Shown here: in pieces, positions 17,125-25,511 of the stretch
How positions within the stretch are numbered: the first letter of the stretch is position 1
Layout: every line of letters begins with the position of its first letter
Assembly (NCBI GenBank): GCA_028279405.1
Contig: JANQNU010000088.1
Span: 1-64,000, forward strand
Direction: 5' to 3'
DNA: 64,000 bases
Origin: Phycisphaerae bacterium
GTDB taxonomy: Bacteria > Planctomycetota > Phycisphaerae > UBA1845 > Fen-1342
The notes under the pieces: model-generated
The model's input: only the letters and a program-made list of their open reading frames with translations
Told to the model about the DNA's origin: nothing
The model's database searches: none
Position numbers and translations under genes: made by a program

Positions 17125-18414
17125 ATGATGTGGCACACGCTGCTGGCACTCGTGGCGCTCCCGCTGGGCGATTGGCGCGGTGCGAACCTTCTGGCAGACC
17201 TCCTTCAGCACCACTATCTCCTGGCGCCGTGGACCCTTGTGCCCGATCTCATCTTTGCGCTAGCGAACCTCGAACAACACGTTGATCCACTCAGGCAGGC
17301 CCGGCTTGGGACGATCGTGCTCGGCACCACATTCGCCTGCGCGCTGATCGTCTTCATCATCGGCTACCGCGGATTTCGGTTCGGTCTCTTCTTTCGCCTG
17401 CTCTGGCGCGCTCACGCGTCGGCCACGCTGATCACGATGATCCTGCTAATCGGCATCTTCGACACGCACGAGTGGGGATCGATCTTTCTGGTCATCACCC
17501 CCGCCGCGCTGGGGAGCGGATTCCTGGCATGCGAGGTGCGCCGACGAGAGCGCCTGTGCACTTGGCGTCCGACGTGCCCGGACTGCGGTTTCAGCATCCG
17601 GCGGGCCGGCGGAGCAAACTGCACCGAGTGCGGAGCGCCCCACGTCGGTGATGTGCGACGCACTCGTCGCTGGGCCGTGTCTCGGCTACCCTGGGAGCGC
17701 GGCGTTCGGCCGTTCCTCCCGTTCGCACTGGTGCAGACGCTATTCCTGGTCATCCTCTGCCCGTGCAGGGCTGGTTCCCGGATCGCAGTCCCCGACCGCT
17801 GGACCCGGGCGCTGTGTTGGGCCGGCGGTGCCCTGCTGATCACTGCCCTGGTGTGGACGGTCGGCATCGTGCTCATCGACGATGTGCTGGGCACGAGACC
17901 CACATTCCGCCAACGACCGCCAAGCGGTATCGAGTTGGTCCGATCGGACGGACTCGCGATCAGCTGGACCGTGTACGCCCGTTGGACGCTATACCGCATG
18001 TTCGCGTGGATCGGCGCCGCGGTGCTACTGCTGGGCCCAATTCTGGTGCTGCTTCCGTTCTTGCGCTGCGCACCCGCAGCGCGCTGGACGCTGCTGAAAT
18101 GGAGCTTCTATGCGCTACTGGCGTGCAATGTCGGCACACTCCTCGCCCTGCTCAGTCTGCTGGGAGGTGCAGGGTCGAACCGCGAACCGCTCCGCGAGGC
18201 GTTCGTGGCGCTCTACGACAACACCGACGCCTGGAATCTGCTCGGTAGCGTCACGACGTTCTCGATCTGGTGGTCCGCGGGCGCGGCGTTCAATCGCTAT
18301 TTGCCGCAGCGCGGCTGGGCCACGTTCGTACAATTGCTTGGCCGCTATTGGTTGCTCTTCGCACTCCTGTACTGGGTGCTCTTTCGACCGAGCGTGTTGA
18401 TCTGGAGCCTCTGA
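17125..18414 (+). CDS. Polytopic membrane protein with zinc ribbon (copy A1 of duplicated cassette)
   Basis: 429 residues from the ATG at 17125. A GTG at 17068 with GGAAAGGA ahead, overlapping the nitroreductase stop, is the alternative. About ten hydrophobic segments. Between the fifth and sixth lies a cytoplasmic-type zinc ribbon with Cys151, Cys154, Cys166 and Cys169 (CPDCGFSIRR, then CTECG), followed by a conserved block RRWAVSRLPWERG and ILCPCRAGSRIAVPDRW. The same blocks recur in the gene at 19256. I do not recognise a named family; similar zinc-ribbon membrane proteins are common in planctomycetes. The downstream gene starts two bases after the stop. Confidence 0.75.
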   Translation: MMWHTLLALVALPLGDWRGANLLADLLQHHYLLAPWTLVPDLIFALANLEQHVDPLRQARLGTIVLGTTFACALIVFIIGYRGFRFGLFFRLLWRAHASATLITMILLIGIFDTHEWGSIFLVITPAALGSGFLACEVRRRERLCTWRPTCPDCGFSIRRAGGANCTECGAPHVGDVRRTRRWAVSRLPWERGVRPFLPFALVQTLFLVILCPCRAGSRIAVPDRWTRALCWAGGALLITALVWTVGIVLIDDVLGTRPTFRQRPPSGIELVRSDGLAISWTVYARWTLYRMFAWIGAAVLLLGPILVLLPFLRCAPAARWTLLKWSFYALLACNVGTLLALLSLLGGAGSNREPLREAFVALYDNTDAWNLLGSVTTFSIWWSAGAAFNRYLPQRGWATFVQLLGRYWLLFALLYWVLFRPSVLIWSL

Positions 18415-18415
18415 C

Positions 18416-19240
18416 GTGCATATAGCGCTCTCTCAACGACCGGTCCGTCGAACGGCGCTACGGACCCGCGTCATCACAGTGGCGTTCGTGCTCACGCTTA
18501 GCGGGTCCTATTGCGTGGTCTTCCCGCGGATCGTCCGCCTGCAGGCGCAGCTCGGCTTCGGCCTGGACGACAGCCGACCGATGCTGGCGCGGGGGTACGC
18601 CGCTGGATCGAGCATGGACGACTGGTCCGGCGTCATGAATTTCGGCCACCCACAAACACCGTTCGTGTTCCTTGGTACGTGGTTGCGACCAATCATCGTC
18701 TTCGACCGTCACCTGCACCGGGTGAGCCAGATCAGCACGTTCCTCAGGTCCATCGGCCCGCTGATCGATCATGACCACGACGGCACCGCCGAGTGGGCGT
18801 TCGTCGAAACGCGCCAAACGACCAGCATCCCGCCGGACACCGGCGCTGCATCACAGTTTCGGCATGAGCGCTTCGTCTGGTTCATACGCGTCGGGCCCGG
18901 GCGACTCGAGTACTGCGGCGGAGTGCGAGTCGGTCTACAGCAGACGGGGTCATTGTTTCGGTACCGGCAATCCGGAGACGAGCTGATCCTGATCCACCAG
19001 TCCTTCTCGGGCAGCGGGCGTGTTTCCACCGACCTCATCCGCTGGACACCGACGACCGTCGAACCAATGTGGGACGCCGCACAATCACTGCGCGCCAACG
19101 ACATCCGCATTGAATACTTCCCACCGCCAAACGGCACGCCGCTACCATTGGACCCGGACATTGTGCTCGAAGACCAGGTTCTCTTCCCGACCGTTAGGGC
19201 TCCGAACGCGCCGACGCCGGAAGCAGCGGCCAATCCGTAA
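18416..19240 (+). CDS. Single-anchor exported protein (copy B1 of duplicated cassette)
   Basis: 274 residues from a GTG with GGAG nine bases ahead. One N-terminal hydrophobic helix (VITVAFVLTLSGSYCVVF) and the rest hydrophilic and probably outside the membrane. Recognisable only by its paralogue at 20680: both share the C-terminal block RW...PMWD/PLWD, then a tyrosine-rich YFPPPNGTP/YYPPPNGVP turn and an acidic end. An acidic DHDHDGTAEWAFVET stretch could bind calcium. No known domain. Two bases separate it from copy A1, so the pair should be made together and may form a complex. Confidence 0.7.
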   Translation: MHIALSQRPVRRTALRTRVITVAFVLTLSGSYCVVFPRIVRLQAQLGFGLDDSRPMLARGYAAGSSMDDWSGVMNFGHPQTPFVFLGTWLRPIIVFDRHLHRVSQISTFLRSIGPLIDHDHDGTAEWAFVETRQTTSIPPDTGAASQFRHERFVWFIRVGPGRLEYCGGVRVGLQQTGSLFRYRQSGDELILIHQSFSGSGRVSTDLIRWTPTTVEPMWDAAQSLRANDIRIEYFPPPNGTPLPLDPDIVLEDQVLFPTVRAPNAPTPEAAANP

Positions 19241-19255
19241 CGGGGGCGTTTCTCC

Positions 19256-20683
19256 ATGACCGAGTCTGCTCCCAGCTCGCCCGCACCGCGCGATGTCGCG
19301 CCGCGCCGCGCCCGACCGCTCTTTACCGCGTCGCGCGACCTGCTGGTAATCGTCGTGTGGTTCGCGGCGTTGGTGGCTGTCTCAATGCCGCTGGCATCCT
19401 ACGTAAGGATGCGAGCCGATCTGCTGGCTCCGCGCCCGCAGGTCCAAACTCCGGAAGTAACGCGGCCGGCGAACCCTGTGACCATCTTCCGCAAGTATGA
19501 ATGGCGCGACGTTCTTTTTTTCGTCAGTTTCTTGTTAGTACCCCCGCTTGTTCCGGCAGCCGGCGCCTATGTCACGTATGGCCTGATCCGCGCGCGCGAA
19601 CTCACACTGATCACCCTCGTTCGTCACCAACGCACAAACTGCTTGTGGGCTACACCGACCATGCTGGCGGCGATCGCGGTCGATGCGGTGTGGTGTAGCC
19701 GGGGAGAGTGGTCTGGAAGCATCATTTGGTGCACCTGGGGACTGGTTCTCGTCATCGGCCCGATTCTGTTGGCCCGCGAAGAGCGGCGGCGCCGTCTGGG
19801 TCGCCGCGCGCGATGGCGGCCGGTCTGCCCGGAGTGCGACTACAGTATCCGCAAGACGGTCGGGGCCACGTGTCCGGAGTGTGGCGAACAGGCGCTCGGC
19901 GATCCGCGCCGAAAGCACGACTGGGCGGTGCGCCGGCTCGAATGGGAGCGTCGACGGGAGCGCCAGAGCCTGCCGTTCGCGTACATCCGAACCCTGCTGT
20001 TCGTGCTCGTGTGCCCGTGTCGGGCCGGCGCGCGCGTCGTCCATCCCGACCGCTGGGGACGACTCCTGATCTGGCTGCTGGTCCCGCTCGTCGGAGCAGT
20101 CGCACTGTGGAGCGCCGGCAACTACTTGGGGTTTCAGTTGGCGACGCGCTATTGGGCGATCGTCGCACCCGGGAGCGGCTCAGCCGCGGCGCAAGCGCCC
20201 GAGGTAGGCCCGGCGTGGACATCAATCGCGATCTGGGGTCTGCAGAAGGTGGTGGCCTACGGGTTCCTGCTGGGGTCCCTTCCGTTGACAGCGTGGTTAC
20301 TCCTGTGGCTGCTACCGATCGCCTCAAATGCACGGCGTGCGCTGACCAAGTGGACGGCGTATGCGTTGGGTGTGCTCGGCCCCATCGCGATGCTGGGATT
20401 TCTCTTTGGCGTTGTAGAGCGAATTCGCATGACTTCCGCGTTTAGAGCGGGCGGACGCGGGACGCCGTGGCTACTTGATTGGCTTGGGTGGAATACGGAT
20501 ACACTGATTGGAGCGACCCTGGTCATCTTTGCAGTCTGGTGGGCACGGGGCGCTTCCGCAAACCCGCTGGTGCCGGTTCGCGGATGGCGCACGTTATTGG
20601 GATTGGTCGGCGGCTATGTGCTGCTATGGCTGACAATCTGGCTGGTCCTGTTCAACCCCGGCATCCTCTACACACTGCTATGA
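19256..20683 (+). CDS. Polytopic membrane protein with zinc ribbon (copy A2 of duplicated cassette)
   Basis: 475 residues. Paralogue of the gene at 17125: zinc ribbon with Cys191, Cys194, Cys206 and Cys209 (CPECDYSIRK, then CPECG), the same DWAVRRLEWERR block, VLVCPCRAGARVVHPDRW, and a shared ending (RGWRTLLGLVGGYVLLWLTIWLVLFNPG). About eight hydrophobic segments. It has a longer N-terminus than A1, with a proline-rich loop around residues 57-75. The stop overlaps the start of copy B2 as ATGA. Function unknown. The conserved ribbon between membrane segments suggests a cytoplasmic binding surface, but that is inference. Confidence 0.75.
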   Translation: MTESAPSSPAPRDVAPRRARPLFTASRDLLVIVVWFAALVAVSMPLASYVRMRADLLAPRPQVQTPEVTRPANPVTIFRKYEWRDVLFFVSFLLVPPLVPAAGAYVTYGLIRARELTLITLVRHQRTNCLWATPTMLAAIAVDAVWCSRGEWSGSIIWCTWGLVLVIGPILLAREERRRRLGRRARWRPVCPECDYSIRKTVGATCPECGEQALGDPRRKHDWAVRRLEWERRRERQSLPFAYIRTLLFVLVCPCRAGARVVHPDRWGRLLIWLLVPLVGAVALWSAGNYLGFQLATRYWAIVAPGSGSAAAQAPEVGPAWTSIAIWGLQKVVAYGFLLGSLPLTAWLLLWLLPIASNARRALTKWTAYALGVLGPIAMLGFLFGVVERIRMTSAFRAGGRGTPWLLDWLGWNTDTLIGATLVIFAVWWARGASANPLVPVRGWRTLLGLVGGYVLLWLTIWLVLFNPGILYTLL

Positions 20684-21483
20684 AGACGAGAACCCCCCAG
20701 GCAAACAGGATCACCTCGCGCTGGACGGCGCGCGTCACGCTGACAGTCGCGGCGCTGCTCGGCCTATCGCTCATCTACGGTGGCACCTACCAACACTTGT
20801 TGCACTGGATCGCCCGCGATTCACTCGGAAACCACTGGCGATCCGCGATCATTGAAGAAGCTGTTCGCAATGCCAACCCCCAGCTCGACTGGGGAAACCG
20901 GCGCTACTGGTTCCGGTACACGAAGCCTGCATTCCACCGTTTCTCTACGATATTCCCTGGCCAATCACCCAATGAGCCCACCCGCATCCGGCTGTTCGAC
21001 GAACAGCTCATTTGCTGCGGGACGGTGACCTCATCCTATGGCTGGCTCGCCGACTTTGCCGAGTTCGATGGCGATTGCGCTCTTTTGCTAAGGGGATACT
21101 CGCGGTTTACTTCATCTGTCGTGAAAGTGGTGTCGACCTGCCGCGTAGTCCGCGTTCGCGACGGTGCCGGCGTGTATTGCGGCGGCTACGAGACAATCAG
21201 CGGCACCCCTCTCCAGCTCTCCACACGGTGGCGCATGGCGACGGGCAGCAACGAGCTTCAGGTAATGGTCTATCGAAAAGGGAAAAAACGCCCTGAGCCC
21301 TTCACGTTGTCCCGCTGGAAGAACGGCATGGTCGTGCCGCTTTGGGACAACTCGGGAGATCTCAAGCATCCAGATCACGATCTGACCATCCGCTACTACC
21401 CGCCGCCGAACGGTGTACCGCAGCCGATCGATCCGACCGTTCCCCTCGAGGAGCAGTTCCCGATCCCCGATCCAGAGGACTAA
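20680..21483 (+). CDS. Single-anchor exported protein (copy B2 of duplicated cassette)
   Basis: 267 residues. The start was set at the ATG overlapping the stop of A2 (ATGA). One N-terminal hydrophobic helix (VTLTVAALLGLSLIYGG), then a hydrophilic region. Shares with B1 the order: aromatic-rich middle, RWKNGMVVPLWD, then LTIRYYPPPNGVPQPIDPTVPLEEQFP at the end. Overall similarity is low outside these blocks, so the duplication is old or the copies evolve fast. No known domain. Confidence 0.7.
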   Translation: MKTRTPQANRITSRWTARVTLTVAALLGLSLIYGGTYQHLLHWIARDSLGNHWRSAIIEEAVRNANPQLDWGNRRYWFRYTKPAFHRFSTIFPGQSPNEPTRIRLFDEQLICCGTVTSSYGWLADFAEFDGDCALLLRGYSRFTSSVVKVVSTCRVVRVRDGAGVYCGGYETISGTPLQLSTRWRMATGSNELQVMVYRKGKKRPEPFTLSRWKNGMVVPLWDNSGDLKHPDHDLTIRYYPPPNGVPQPIDPTVPLEEQFPIPDPED

Positions 21484-21574
21484 GGTAGCGGCCGCGGCTT
21501 GGCGGCTACACCGGCATTCGGTAGGATTCGGTAATCAGCGCACGACCCGTACCCGACTGAATGAAGGCTTGGTG

Positions 21575-21799
21575 ATGGACGATTCGATCCCGGCGATTTG
21601 CGATTTCCATTGTCCGTTTGCCGACTTTCCGCCCGCGGAGACCGCCGGCATCTGTCGCACGATGTCCGCCGTCTACTGCAAGAAGCTCTCGGAACTGGTC
21701 AACAAAAACGCGCCCTGCGAATGGCGCCTGCGAGAAGCGCGACCGAAGAAATCGCCGACCAAGCGGAGCAGTACGCGCAAGAAACGCCCGGCGCGCTGA
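21575..21799 (+). CDS. Small Cys-rich basic-tailed protein, unknown
   Basis: 74 residues from an ATG with AAGG ahead. The first 50 residues carry five cysteines (CDFHCPF, GICRTM, YCKKL, APCEW), a count that suits metal binding. The last 20 residues are almost all Lys, Arg, Ser, Thr and Pro. I do not recognise the family. The composition and ribosome site make it more likely real than chance. It ends 25 bases before the CocE-like gene on the same strand. Confidence 0.5.
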   Translation: MDDSIPAICDFHCPFADFPPAETAGICRTMSAVYCKKLSELVNKNAPCEWRLREARPKKSPTKRSSTRKKRPAR

Positions 21800-21824
21800 T
21801 ACCCGCGCGTCTCACGGAGTCCGG

Positions 21825-23789
21825 ATGGATCGAATCCGCCACCAACCGGTAATGAGGAGCTTTCGCCGCGAAAGTTGGCGCATCCTGCTGACCGCGCTCG
21901 TGGTGCTTTTCACGGGTTGCGATCTGCCCCCGCGACAGGACGGCATCGAGCCCGCGACCAACGACGCGCACCCGCCAACGGACGCGGAGCGGATCGCTGC
22001 ACGCTACGACAAGGAGGAGTACCGGATTCCGATGCGCGACGGCGTTCGGCTGTTCACCGCGGTCTACCGTCCGCGTGACCGCTCGCAGCGCTATCCGATT
22101 CTGATGATGCGAACGCCGTACAGCGTCGCGCCCTATGGCGAGGGGCAGTATCGCACCTCGCTGGGGCCGAGCAAGCGGTTCAGCGACAGCGGTTACATCT
22201 TCGTCTATCAGGATGTCCGCGGACGTTTCATGTCCGAAGGCGAGTTCGTGAACATGACGCCGCACATCGACGAGAAGACGACGTCGCGGCAGGTGGACGA
22301 GAGCACGGACACGTTCGACACGATCGAATGGCTGCTGGATCGGCTCGACAATCACAACGGCCGCGTCGGCCAGTGGGGCATCTCCTATCCGGGTTTTTAC
22401 GCCGCCGCTGGTATGATCGACGCCCACCCGGCATTGATCGCCGTTTCGCCACAGGCACCGATCGCAGACTGGTACTTCGATGACTTCCACCATCACGGTG
22501 CGCTGTTCCTGCCGCATACGTTCAACTTCATGGCGGTTTTCGGCAAGCCGCGCGATGGGCTAACCAAAGAGTGGGGTCCGCGGTTCGATCACGGCACGCC
22601 GGACGGTTACCAGTTCTTCTACGATCTGGGGCCGCTCAAGAACGCCAATCGCCGCCACTTTCACTACCAGATCCCATTCTGGAACGATATCCTCGCGCAC
22701 CCGAACTATGATGAGTTCTGGGAACGGCGCAACCTGCTTCCGCATCTCGATAACGTCGCACCCGCGGTGATGGTTGTCGGCGGCTGGTTCGACGCGGAGG
22801 ATCTATACGGTCCGCTGAGCATCTATCGCTCCATCGAGTCGAAAAACAGTGACGTCTTCAACGTGCTCGTGATGGGCCCCTGGCAGCACGGCGGATGGGC
22901 CCGGACCGACGGCTCGGCCCTCGGCGACATTCGCTTCGAATCGCAAACGTCCGCGTACTATCAGCGCCGGATCGAGTTCCCTTTCTTCGAGTACTTTCTC
23001 AAAGACCACGGCAACCTCGATCTTCCGGAGGCGACCGTGTTCGACACGGGCGCCAAGCGCTGGCGGTCGTTCGACGCCTGGCCGCCACAAGGCGTCCGGC
23101 CGCGCTCGATCCACTTCGGCCCGTCGCAGCGGCTGTCGCTGACGCCCGCGCTGGAACCGGACGGATTCGACGAGTTCGTCAGCGATCCGAATCGCCCCGT
23201 TCCGTACACGCAAGAGGTGACGACCGGGATGACCAAGGCGTATATGGTCGAGGACCAGCGGTTCGCAGCGCGCCGACCGGATGTAGCGGTGTACCAGACC
23301 GAACCGCTCAAACAGCCGGTCACGCTGGTCGGGCCGATCGAAGCGGACCTTTGGGTATCGACCACCGGGACCGACGCCGACTGGATCGTCAAGCTCATCG
23401 ACGTGTTGCCACCCGACACACCCGATCACGACGGCGTTCAGGCGCGGCAATCGTTAGGCGATTATCAGATGATGGTTCGTAGCGAAGTGCTACGCGGTCG
23501 ATACCGCAACAGCTACGCGCATCCCGAGCCCTTTGTACCCGACAGGCCGACCCGGGTGCGCATTCCGCTACAGGACGTGCTGCATACGTTCAAGGCCGGA
23601 CACCGCATCATGGTCCAGGTGCAATGCACATGGTTCCCGCTGGTGGATCGCAATCCACAGACGTTCGTACCGAACCCCTACCTGGCAGATGAACGCGACT
23701 TCCGCCCCGCGACGCAGCGCGTCTACCGAAACCGCCAACATTCGTCGCAACTTCGAGTATTGACACTCGGCAACCGGCCGCTGAACTGA
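21825..23789 (+). CDS. CocE/NonD family X-Pro-type hydrolase, lipoprotein
   Basis: 654 residues. Signal peptide ending in a lipobox (VVLFTGC) near residue 34, so probably anchored in the envelope. Alpha/beta-hydrolase domain with YRIPMRDGVRLFTAVYRP, the nucleophile elbow GQWGISYPGFY (Ser in GxSYxG), the acid in VGGWFDAEDLYGP and the histidine in MGPWQHGGW. The C-terminal beta-sandwich of X-Pro dipeptidyl peptidases is also present (LWVSTTGTDADWIVKLIDVLPP). Acts on peptide or ester bonds, with acyl-enzyme chemistry; substrate unknown. The ATG at 21825 follows GGAG; an ATG at 21852 would shorten the leader. Confidence 0.87.
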   Translation: MDRIRHQPVMRSFRRESWRILLTALVVLFTGCDLPPRQDGIEPATNDAHPPTDAERIAARYDKEEYRIPMRDGVRLFTAVYRPRDRSQRYPILMMRTPYSVAPYGEGQYRTSLGPSKRFSDSGYIFVYQDVRGRFMSEGEFVNMTPHIDEKTTSRQVDESTDTFDTIEWLLDRLDNHNGRVGQWGISYPGFYAAAGMIDAHPALIAVSPQAPIADWYFDDFHHHGALFLPHTFNFMAVFGKPRDGLTKEWGPRFDHGTPDGYQFFYDLGPLKNANRRHFHYQIPFWNDILAHPNYDEFWERRNLLPHLDNVAPAVMVVGGWFDAEDLYGPLSIYRSIESKNSDVFNVLVMGPWQHGGWARTDGSALGDIRFESQTSAYYQRRIEFPFFEYFLKDHGNLDLPEATVFDTGAKRWRSFDAWPPQGVRPRSIHFGPSQRLSLTPALEPDGFDEFVSDPNRPVPYTQEVTTGMTKAYMVEDQRFAARRPDVAVYQTEPLKQPVTLVGPIEADLWVSTTGTDADWIVKLIDVLPPDTPDHDGVQARQSLGDYQMMVRSEVLRGRYRNSYAHPEPFVPDRPTRVRIPLQDVLHTFKAGHRIMVQVQCTWFPLVDRNPQTFVPNPYLADERDFRPATQRVYRNRQHSSQLRVLTLGNRPLN

Positions 23790-24049
23790 GCCGCGCTCAC
23801 CGAAACGGTTGGCCAGTCCCACGAAACCCTTGGCACCGGGTGCGCACGGTAGTTCGTCGGAAGCCCTATCTGCGAGATGGTGTGGACAGACGTCCGAACC
23901 CCCAAGACGTGCGCGCTCATTCGGTGCCTTACGGCCACATTTCACGCACACACTGAACAACGAACCTTCGGCGGGTGGAGGCGATACTACCGTGTCCCCG
24001 GCCATCACCATCTCGGTCCCCGCAAGCCCTCGGCGTCTCGGTCCCACCC
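23790..24049. other. Non-coding stretch after the CocE-like gene
   Basis: 260 bases without a supported gene. The short frames here lack ribosome sites and family resemblance. It ends at the T-rich tail of the minus-strand terminator described separately. Confidence 0.4.
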
Positions 24050-24086
24050 AAAAAAGAAAACGACGAGCCACGATCGACTCGTCGTT
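24050..24086 (-). terminator. Rho-independent terminator of the 6S-like RNA
   Basis: On the minus strand AACGACGAG (24086-24078) and CTCGTCGTT (24067-24059) form a perfect 9-pair stem around a 10-base loop, followed at once by a T-rich tail (TTCTTTTTT). No protein gene on the minus strand ends just upstream, so it most likely ends the structured RNA. Confidence 0.75.
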
Positions 24087-24094
24087 CAAAGATC

Positions 24095-24286
24095 GGATTC
24101 ACCTCCGCGATTGCCGGTGGGAGCATTTGCATGAACCCGCCTAATAGGTGGGTGGCGGCTCACGTCTCCGACCCAACGCGCTGCGGCGCCTCCGTCGGAG
24201 GGTCGTTTCTCGCTGCCTCCCGTGGGTTCAGCTCATCGGTCCAGGCAAATTTCGACTCCCGTGTCGTACAACGCAGGGGCCAATCC
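24095..24286 (-). ncRNA. ssrS: Structured RNA resembling 6S RNA
   Basis: A 192-base minus-strand stretch folds back on itself in the 6S RNA manner. The 5' end (24286-24272) and 3' end (24109-24095) form a 15-position closing stem with only two mismatches. Inside, GGGAG and ATTTGC pair with GCAAAT and CTCCC around a small internal loop. A TGAACCC/GGGTTCA pairing at 24230-24224 and 24138-24132 borders a central open region, and the apex is a hairpin closed by CGACCC/GGGTCG with a CTCC-GGAG tip. A TATACT box lies just upstream and a terminator just downstream. Length and layout fit 6S RNA, which binds the housekeeping RNA polymerase; the identity is inferred from shape only and another structured RNA is possible. 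Confidence 0.5.
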
Positions 24287-24294
24287 GACTGACT

Positions 24295-24300
24295 AGTATA
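24295..24300 (-). promoter_or_regulatory. -10 box of the 6S-like RNA
   Basis: TATACT on the minus strand, eight bases ahead of the first base of the closing stem. No clear -35 hexamer at 16-18 bases; the best nearby is ATGACG at a longer distance. Confidence 0.4.
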
Positions 24301-24610
24301 CCCCCGGAAACGACCGTCGTCGTCATGAATTGTCCCGCCACCCACGAGTACTCCTGTCACCGGCCGCCCCGACGGGTGGTCCGATGCCCCAAGTCTCGCC
24401 CCCGACAGAGCCCCTCGGAGGTCCGCTGGGCCCTCATTGATGGATTCGGCGGCCCGGCAACAAACGACCCGTCACAGGCCCTCTGGATCGATCACAGGCC
24501 GGCTCAGCAAGCCGACAAGGGAAGCCTGCAAGTAGGGTCGGTTGGATACACGCGGGAACGTGGGATCCAGCCAGCTAACCGATCATGCTGACGGTCGGTG
24601 CGCGCATAAG
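24301..24610. other. Non-coding stretch between 6S-like RNA and PEP-CTERM terminator
   Basis: 310 bases. A plus-strand frame of 147 codons crosses it but begins inside the 6S-like RNA, has no ribosome site and resembles no family. TCACAGGCC occurs twice 20 bases apart (24472-24480 and 24492-24500). I see no further gene. Confidence 0.4.
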
Positions 24611-24639
24611 AAAACCCGGGTCTGAGGAACAGACCCGGG
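24611..24639 (-). terminator. Rho-independent terminator of the PEP-CTERM gene
   Basis: CAGACCCGGG and CCCGGGTCTG form a perfect 10-pair stem (24615-24639) with a five-base loop. On the minus strand it is followed by TTTTCTT. It lies 55 bases beyond the stop of the PEP-CTERM gene. Confidence 0.88.
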
Positions 24640-24693
24640 CTTCTGAAGTCAATCGTGAGCTAATGGCGACTTTTTAGTCAGCCATTAAGTGGC

Positions 24694-25377
24694 TTAGCGA
24701 CGACGCAGCGCGAGGCCGGCGAGACCGAGCAGCAGCAGGCTGGCGGGCTCAGGAACAACGGTCGCCTCAGGCGAGTTGTTGCTGTAGGCACCCGGGCCGG
24801 CGTTGCCGTCGACATCGTCGAGGCCGAGGAACGTGCTGTCATAGCTGTTCGGCGCGGCGATCGAGCCTTCGTTGAAGCGGATGTCGATGGCGCCGTTGGT
24901 GCCACTGACATCGACGTAGCCGATGACGGTCGAACCGGTGCCAGCGTCATGCTGGGTGTCGAAACCGGCGAACGGGCCGTTGGTGACGCCAGGCGTCGTG
25001 ACGGCGACGAAGACCAGGTTACCGGTGTCGTTGCCAGCGGCAGCCGACTCACCCGGGAAACCGCCGGCTTCCCAGCGATTCGCGACCTGAAGGCTGTGGT
25101 TCCAGAAGTTGTAACCGTCGATCTGGGCATCACCGCTCGCGATGATGTTGAAGTCCATACCATTGACGGTGGTGCCGGCGCCGATCGGGGTCGCCCAGAC
25201 CCAGAGGCGGCCGCTGCCGTCGACGGTCGGATCTTCAGCCTGCCCCGGCGAGCCAGCGGCGCCGCCGATGGTGCCGTCGTCCGTGCCGGTCTCCGACAGG
25301 TACAGACGGAGGCTCGACGCCTGGGCAGCGCTGACCATCAGGCCGAGCATTGCGATCATTGCAAAGAACTTCTTCAT
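24694..25377 (-). CDS. PEP-CTERM sorting-domain secreted protein
   Basis: 227 residues. A signal peptide (MKKFFAMIAMLGLMVSAAQA, cleavage after about residue 20) is followed by a Gly/Thr/Asp-rich exported body. It ends with the sorting tail VPEPASLLLLGLAGLALRRR: a VPEP motif, a short hydrophobic helix and an Arg cluster. Such tails are recognised by an exosortase and removed as the protein reaches the outer envelope or extracellular matrix. The ATG follows GGGAG at nine bases. The gene has its own promoter, a structured leader and its own terminator, so it is a single-gene unit. No exosortase is encoded in the window. The body is of unknown function. Confidence 0.92.
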   Translation of the reverse strand: MKKFFAMIAMLGLMVSAAQASSLRLYLSETGTDDGTIGGAAGSPGQAEDPTVDGSGRLWVWATPIGAGTTVNGMDFNIIASGDAQIDGYNFWNHSLQVANRWEAGGFPGESAAAGNDTGNLVFVAVTTPGVTNGPFAGFDTQHDAGTGSTVIGYVDVSGTNGAIDIRFNEGSIAAPNSYDSTFLGLDDVDGNAGPGAYSNNSPEATVVPEPASLLLLGLAGLALRRR

Positions 25378-25390
25378 GTGCTTTTTCTCC

Positions 25391-25406
25391 CTCTAATTAA
25401 TTAGAG
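25391..25406. promoter_or_regulatory. 16-base perfect palindrome in the PEP-CTERM leader
   Basis: CTCTAATTAATTAGAG, reading the same on both strands, 14 bases upstream of the PEP-CTERM start codon and touching its Shine-Dalgarno sequence. It is strikingly AT-rich for this GC-rich region. It could be a protein-binding operator or an mRNA stem controlling ribosome access. A second possible hairpin (GGAGG paired with CCTCC) lies just upstream in the same leader. Confidence 0.5.
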
Positions 25407-25482
25407 AAACTCACGACGTGGAGGTGCTTCTTCCTCCTGAGAACCGAGGTGGGTGCCGCTCACCCTTACTCTCACGACATCA

Positions 25483-25511
25483 GTTATACCCCTCTAGAAA
25501 TGCGAATGCAA
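25483..25511 (-). promoter_or_regulatory. Probable sigma-70-type promoter of the PEP-CTERM gene
   Basis: Minus strand: -35 TTGCAT (25511-25506), 17-base spacer, -10 TATAAC (25488-25483). This would give a leader of about 100 bases before the start codon. Confidence 0.5.

Noticed and set aside
24148-24591. Plus-strand frame of 147 codons
   Set aside because: Begins inside the 6S-like RNA, no ribosome site, Arg/Pro/Ser-rich without any recognisable motif.
24301-24610. Search for RNase P, tmRNA or SRP RNA
   Set aside because: None of the conserved core motifs (GAGGAAAGTCC, T-arm with CCACCA end, SRP Alu/helix 8 motifs) is present on either strand.
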